From positions 1-9,346 of the forward strand of contig PMOV01000146.1 of assembly GCA_003161195.1 (NCBI GenBank): a DNA stretch of 9,346 nt, written 5' to 3'. Of the stretch, positions 6,779-9,346 are shown piece after piece. Source of the stretch: Acidobacteriota bacterium. Its GTDB lineage: Bacteria > Acidobacteriota > Terriglobia > Acidiferrales > UBA7541. How positions within the stretch are numbered: position 1 is the first letter of the stretch; each line of letters starts with the position of its first letter. The translations under genes were made by a program, and so were the position numbers. The notes under the pieces were generated by a model. The model was not told the DNA's origin. It saw only the letters and a list, made by a program, of their open reading frames with translations, and did not search any database.

Positions 6779-7516
6779 TCACGATTTCGCATGCGGCACC
6801 GTTTTGCGCATTAAGACGTGCGTGCTGAAGCGCGTCTTGCCAAATGATGCGACTGTCTCGAAGCCAACTTTCTCGAACATCGAAGCGGTTCCGTGCGTCG
6901 ACTCGTTTCCGAACGCGTAGGACTCCCAGCGCGAAATGGGATAGGCCTCCACGATTCCGCCGCCCTTTTTTTGTATAGCTTTGAGCGCTGCGTTCAGCGC
7001 CGCACTGGCGACGCCCCGTTTGCGTTGCGTCCTCAGCACGGTAAAGCAGGTGATTCTCCATAGCTTTTGGCCATCCCCGCTCGCAACCGCTGTATTCGCC
7101 GGCAACCGGTACTTACGGCTGTTGTCGATGCGCGGCAACTCTTCGCGCGAACCGTACTGACACCAGCCCACCGGCTCTCCTCCAGCGTAAACCAAAATCC
7201 CGTGTGCGCGATCTAGCTCGACGAGCCGTTTCTTTTCTCGGCGGTTGATTCTGCTGCGTGCTGCTCTCGTTAGTCTCTGCTCGCGTGGCAGACCACAAGC
7301 CCGCTGAAAATGCATGCACCAGCAATGGTCACAACCGTTGCCCTGCGAGAAAAGTTTCGCAAAATCTTCCCAAGTCTCCTTTGACAGCTCTTTACACGTG
7401 TACGCCGCTAAATCTGCCCCGGGCATAGCGGATCTCTTTCGTCTTGACTTGCTGTCGCCCACCAGCACAGCGACCTCATCACCGAGAGAATCCTTAGCCT
7501 TTGTCTTGTGCGCCAT
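6779..7516 (-). CDS. GNAT-family N-acetyltransferase with CxxCxC motif
   Basis: Predicted cytoplasmic acetyl-CoA-dependent acetyltransferase; substrate unknown. The 245-residue product has a basic, probably flexible N-terminal 35 residues, then CDHCWC at 62-67 (C62, C65, C67), the GNAT core with VGWCQYG (116-122), the strand WRITCFTV (153-160), and the acetyl-CoA pyrophosphate loop RKRGVA (165-170, fitting Q/R-x-x-G-x-G/A). It ends with a typical GNAT C-terminal strand pair around FEKVGFETV (214-222). Cys-Trp-Cys pairs near the N-terminus occur in a subset of GNAT proteins; whether they bind metal is not known to me. ATG 7516 is preferred over the upstream in-frame ATG 7564 because GGAG (7524-7527) lies 7 nt ahead. 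The upstream start would overlap the TMEM175 gene by 44 nt. It is the last gene of the minus-strand series and converges with the channel gene. Confidence 0.85.
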   Translation of the reverse strand: MAHKTKAKDSLGDEVAVLVGDSKSRRKRSAMPGADLAAYTCKELSKETWEDFAKLFSQGNGCDHCWCMHFQRACGLPREQRLTRAARSRINRREKKRLVELDRAHGILVYAGGEPVGWCQYGSREELPRIDNSRKYRLPANTAVASGDGQKLWRITCFTVLRTQRKRGVASAALNAALKAIQKKGGGIVEAYPISRWESYAFGNESTHGTASMFEKVGFETVASFGKTRFSTHVLMRKTVPHAKS

Positions 7517-7520
7517 CTCT

Positions 7521-8117
7521 TTACTCCGGCCGCGCCGCTTCCCGGGCGGCAATGCGCCGTTCAATGCGCGGGTCGGGCGCGATCCAAATCACCGCGACCA
7601 ACGCATAGATGGCCAGCGCACCCGTCGTATTCACGAACGACACGGTGACGGCCAGCGCATAGAGCAGCAGCGAAACTTTTCCTTTGTCATCCCTGCCAAG
7701 CGCCACAGCCAAAGGCGAATCGTGCCCATGCAGCGCGATCAGGGCGCGCGCAAGCAAAAGATAGGCGAAGCCGGTAAGCAGCAGCACCGCCCCATACAGT
7801 CCCACTGGAATTCTCGCCGCATGGTTCTGCCCCATCCAGCCCGTCACGACCGGCACCAGCGACATCCAGAACAACAGGTGGAGGTTGGCCCACAGTACGC
7901 GCCCATTCACCTTGCTGCACGCCTGCAGCATGTGGTGGTGATTATTCCAGTAGATGGCCACATACACGAAGCTCAACACGTAGCTGCAGAACACCGGCAG
8001 CACCGGACGCAGCGCCCCCCAATCCGTGCCCTGCGGCACTTTCAACTCCAACACCATAATGGTGATAATGACGGCGATCACGCCGTCGCTGAAGGCTTCC
8101 AGGCGCCCCTTGTCCAT
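7521..8117 (-). CDS. Bacterial TMEM175-type (DUF1211) potassium channel
   Basis: Integral inner-membrane protein of the TMEM175 family, whose bacterial members form tetrameric, leak-like potassium channels. The diagnostic N-terminal signature is present: RLEAFSDGVIAVIITIMVLEL (Arg5, Phe9-Ser10-Asp11-Gly12) in transmembrane helix 1. Six hydrophobic segments fit the fold: about 9-26, 38-57, 75-95, 104-128, 148-163 and 166-181. YWNNHHHML (56-64) after helix 2 is also typical. The length of 198 residues is normal for the single-repeat bacterial form. The C-terminal 18 residues are charged and cytoplasmic-looking. The TAA stop is 4 nt before the GNAT start, and the GNAT ribosome site overlaps the last codons, so the two are probably translationally coupled. 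No clear ribosome site precedes its own ATG. Confidence 0.93.
   Translation of the reverse strand: MDKGRLEAFSDGVIAVIITIMVLELKVPQGTDWGALRPVLPVFCSYVLSFVYVAIYWNNHHHMLQACSKVNGRVLWANLHLLFWMSLVPVVTGWMGQNHAARIPVGLYGAVLLLTGFAYLLLARALIALHGHDSPLAVALGRDDKGKVSLLLYALAVTVSFVNTTGALAIYALVAVIWIAPDPRIERRIAAREAARPE
7524..7527 (-). promoter_or_regulatory. Ribosome binding site of the GNAT gene, inside the TMEM175 3' end
   Basis: On the minus strand GGAG lies immediately before the TMEM175 TAA stop (it includes its last Glu codon) and 7 nt before the GNAT ATG. Terminating ribosomes would be in position to re-initiate. Confidence 0.6.
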
Positions 8118-8136
8118 GGGCTCATTCTACTTGTAA

Positions 8137-8174
8137 TTATGCCGCCCGGATTCAGGCACTCAGCGGCGGCATAA
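8137..8174. repeat. 10-bp perfect inverted repeat in the aldolase-TMEM175 gap
   Basis: TTATGCCGCC (8137-8146) and GGCGGCATAA (8165-8174) are exact reverse complements separated by 18 nt. The site is 19 nt upstream of the TMEM175 ATG and 54 nt after the aldolase stop. On the minus strand the distal arm ends in CATAAT, a five-of-six match to the -10 box, so it could be an operator over the TMEM175 promoter. It could also be a stem that ends the aldolase message, though no T-run follows. Confidence 0.5.
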
Positions 8175-8228
8175 CAGCATGGGATACATGGCGGGGTATC
8201 GCGCGAGGTGGCGCGCACGTCGAAACTT

Positions 8229-9038
8229 CTACCTCCGCGCGCGATCCTTGCGCACGGCCTCATCAATCAGCGCATCCAGTTCGCTGCGCGAAAGCGTCAC
8301 GGACTCGTCCTCTTTGTCCACGCTGTCGCAGGTGATGGGCAGCTCCGCGCCGCCGCCTGGAGGCGCTTCCACAAAATAGCGCGACCGCGCCGCCATCAGC
8401 TTGGCCACTTCCCGCCCGGAAAGCAGCTCCGGCGTGCCGGCCAGCTCCGCCGCCAGCGTGATTTTCGCGCAGTGCTCGATCGTCTCCATGCGAAAAAACG
8501 CCGTCAACAAATCCGGTCCGCAACTGACCGCGCCGTGATTCGCCAGCAACATGGCATCATAGTGCGAGACGAACGGCTCTAGCGCAGCGCTCAGTTCGGA
8601 CGTCCCAGGCGTGCCATATCGCACCAGCGGGATCTGACACAATCCGATGATCACTTCCGGCAACAGCGCTTGGTCCAGCGCGCGGCCGGCAACCGCAAAG
8701 CCCGTCGCCGTGGGCGGGTGCGCGTGGCAAATGGCCTGCACGTCCGGCCGCATGCGATAAAACAGCAGGTGCATCGCCAGCTCGGAAGAGAATTTTCTCT
8801 CCCCGGAAATTTGTCGCCCGTCCAGGTCCGTAATCACCAGGTCGCCCGGCGACAGCATCCCTTTGTTCATGCACGTAGGCGTCGTAAGAATGCGATTGTC
8901 CGGCAGCCGCACGGAGACGTTACCATCGCACGCCACGATGTATCCCCGCTCGTACATCCAGCATCCCGTCGCGCAAATTTCGCGGCGGTGCTGGTCCTCA
9001 CTTTTGGCGTGACCGGGTATTACCGAATGTTCAACCAT
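8229..9038 (-). CDS. Class II aldolase/adducin-family protein
   Basis: Zinc-dependent enzyme of the family that includes L-fuculose-1-phosphate aldolase, L-ribulose-5-phosphate 4-epimerase and methylthioribulose-1-phosphate dehydratase; the exact substrate cannot be read from the sequence. With ATG 9038 the product has 269 residues. Visible family features are GNVSVRL (39-45), TPTCMNKGMLSPGDL (53-67, phosphate-binding loop region), SSE (84-86, with Glu86 in the place of the catalytic Glu73 of FucA), the zinc ligands HAH at 105-107 in CHAHPPTATGF, and His168 in LANHGAVSCG. The C-terminal 50 residues are longer than in FucA (215 residues). ATG 9092 and ATG 9158 upstream are in frame, but homology-like sequence begins only after residue 10 of the chosen start; no candidate has a clear ribosome site. 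It lies between a dehydrogenase gene and TMEM175 on the same strand, 208 nt and 111 nt away, so it is not obviously in a tight operon. Confidence 0.88.
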   Translation of the reverse strand: MVEHSVIPGHAKSEDQHRREICATGCWMYERGYIVACDGNVSVRLPDNRILTTPTCMNKGMLSPGDLVITDLDGRQISGERKFSSELAMHLLFYRMRPDVQAICHAHPPTATGFAVAGRALDQALLPEVIIGLCQIPLVRYGTPGTSELSAALEPFVSHYDAMLLANHGAVSCGPDLLTAFFRMETIEHCAKITLAAELAGTPELLSGREVAKLMAARSRYFVEAPPGGGAELPITCDSVDKEDESVTLSRSELDALIDEAVRKDRARR

Positions 9039-9138
9039 GGGCGCTAGTCGCAAGCGCGTTGGCGGGTTTCCCGCGCTGCGGAGCGGAAGCATACACACTT
9101 CACTTCGCCCGCGCCAGCACGAAAATGTAAAATTTGGG

Positions 9139-9157
9139 TGTGCCGGGGGCCGGCACA
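9139..9157. repeat. Hairpin A: 8-bp GC-rich perfect stem
   Basis: TGTGCCGG (9139-9146) and CCGGCACA (9150-9157) pair perfectly around the loop GGG. It is the hairpin nearest the aldolase start in the 208-nt gap and lies about 100 nt upstream of ATG 9038. On the minus strand it is followed by CCCAAATTTTAC, a modest T-run, so it could act as a weak second terminator. Confidence 0.45.
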
Positions 9158-9169
9158 TATGTCGTCGAG

Positions 9170-9189
9170 GGCACGACTTCAGTCGTGCC
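9170..9189. repeat. Hairpin B: 8-bp perfect stem with TTCA/TGAA loop
   Basis: GGCACGAC (9170-9177), loop TTCA and GTCGTGCC (9182-9189) pair perfectly. Read on the minus strand the loop is TGAA, the same as in the neighbouring hairpin 24 nt away. Short palindromes with this loop resemble REP-type extragenic elements; copy number in the genome cannot be seen here. Confidence 0.5.
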
Positions 9190-9197
9190 GTAATCGC

Positions 9198-9229
9198 AAA
9201 AAGAAAAAGAGGAATGGGCTTCAGCCCAT
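9198..9229 (-). terminator. Intrinsic terminator of the dehydrogenase gene (hairpin C)
   Basis: On the minus strand ATGGGC (9229-9224), loop TGAA and GCCCAT (9219-9214) form a 6-bp stem, followed at once by TCCTCTTTTTCTTTTT (9213-9198). It starts 17 nt after the dehydrogenase stop, the expected place. The stem is short and the first bases after it are not all T, so efficiency may be moderate. The same stem may double as a REP-like unit. Confidence 0.55.
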
Positions 9230-9246
9230 CCGTCCCATTTCGCTTT

Positions 9247-9346
9247 TTAAGCGTAGATGCCGCGCAGCTTCAGCGCATTCGCCACGCGGTCAATCGCCAG
9301 CATATACGCCGCGATGCGATTGTTCACGTGATGCGTTTCGGCATAG
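9247..9346 (-). CDS. gdhA: Glu/Leu/Phe/Val dehydrogenase, C-terminal 32 residues only
   Basis: A partial gene that enters from the right edge. The 32 visible codons end with NNRIAAYMLAIDRV and LKLRGIYA followed by TAA. This closely resembles the C-terminal helix of NAD(P)-dependent glutamate dehydrogenases (pattern R-x-A-A-Y-x-x-A/G-I-x-R-V-x-x-A-x-x-x-R-G-I-Y). Such enzymes interconvert glutamate and 2-oxoglutarate plus ammonia in the cytoplasm. A leucine dehydrogenase of the same superfamily cannot be excluded from so short a piece. A T-rich terminator follows the stop. Confidence 0.75.
   Translation of the reverse strand, partial: YAETHHVNNRIAAYMLAIDRVANALKLRGIYA

Noticed and set aside
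7314..8174. Plus-strand open frame of 286 codons opposite GNAT and TMEM175
   Set aside because: The product is His/Arg/Gln-rich low-complexity sequence without any fold signature; the minus strand carries two clear families, a ribosome site and six transmembrane helices.
9039..9158. N-terminal extension of the aldolase to ATG 9158 or 9092
   Set aside because: The added residues (Pro/Arg/Cys-rich) match nothing in the family, and the longest form would begin inside hairpin A.
1..9346. Mobile element, phage or defence island suggested by the tyrosine recombinase
   Set aside because: The recombinase is of the housekeeping Xer kind next to topA. No attachment-site repeats, tRNA, transposase or phage genes are visible.

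Overview
This is a GC-rich bacterial chromosomal window with eight recognisable genes, of which topA and a dehydrogenase-like gene run off the ends. It reads as ordinary chromosome: there is no insertion sequence, CRISPR array, tRNA or rRNA. The best guess for the source is Acidobacteriota or a related soil phylum, from the GC-rich codons, the five-zinc-finger TopA, the Tat-exported copper oxidase with a CusC-like channel, the TMEM175 channel, and the hairpins with TGAA loops in an intergenic gap. This is inference; no rRNA is present to confirm it.

Plus strand, left part (1-3089): the 3' two thirds of topA (DNA topoisomerase I) is followed by a XerC-type tyrosine recombinase. Both act on DNA topology and chromosome segregation. 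The order recalls the topA-trmFO-xerC cluster of Firmicutes, but without trmFO.

Plus strand, middle (about 3150-6731): three co-directional genes make a likely periplasmic copper-handling unit. They are a small exported Cys-containing protein of unknown family, a Tat-exported two-domain multicopper oxidase with Met/His-rich segments, and a CusC/CzcC-like outer-membrane channel whose mature N-terminus carries a Met/His copper-binding-like stretch. No inner-membrane RND pump, membrane-fusion protein or metal regulator is present, so the channel must borrow a pump from elsewhere or work differently. The gaps between these genes hold hairpins that could be regulatory.

Minus strand, right part (9346 down to 6779): the order of transcription is the last 32 codons of a Glu/Leu/Phe/Val dehydrogenase, a class II aldolase, a bacterial TMEM175 potassium channel and a GNAT acetyltransferase. 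The last two are only 4 nt apart and look translationally coupled. The copper unit and this cluster converge at about 6732-6778.

The gap 9039-9246 holds three successive perfect hairpins. Two have the same TGAA/TTCA loop, and one of these is followed by a T-rich run on the minus strand and fits a terminator of the dehydrogenase gene. A 10-bp perfect inverted repeat lies just upstream of the TMEM175 gene. No completely new system is evident; the best candidates for a second look are the pump-less copper unit and the hairpin pair.
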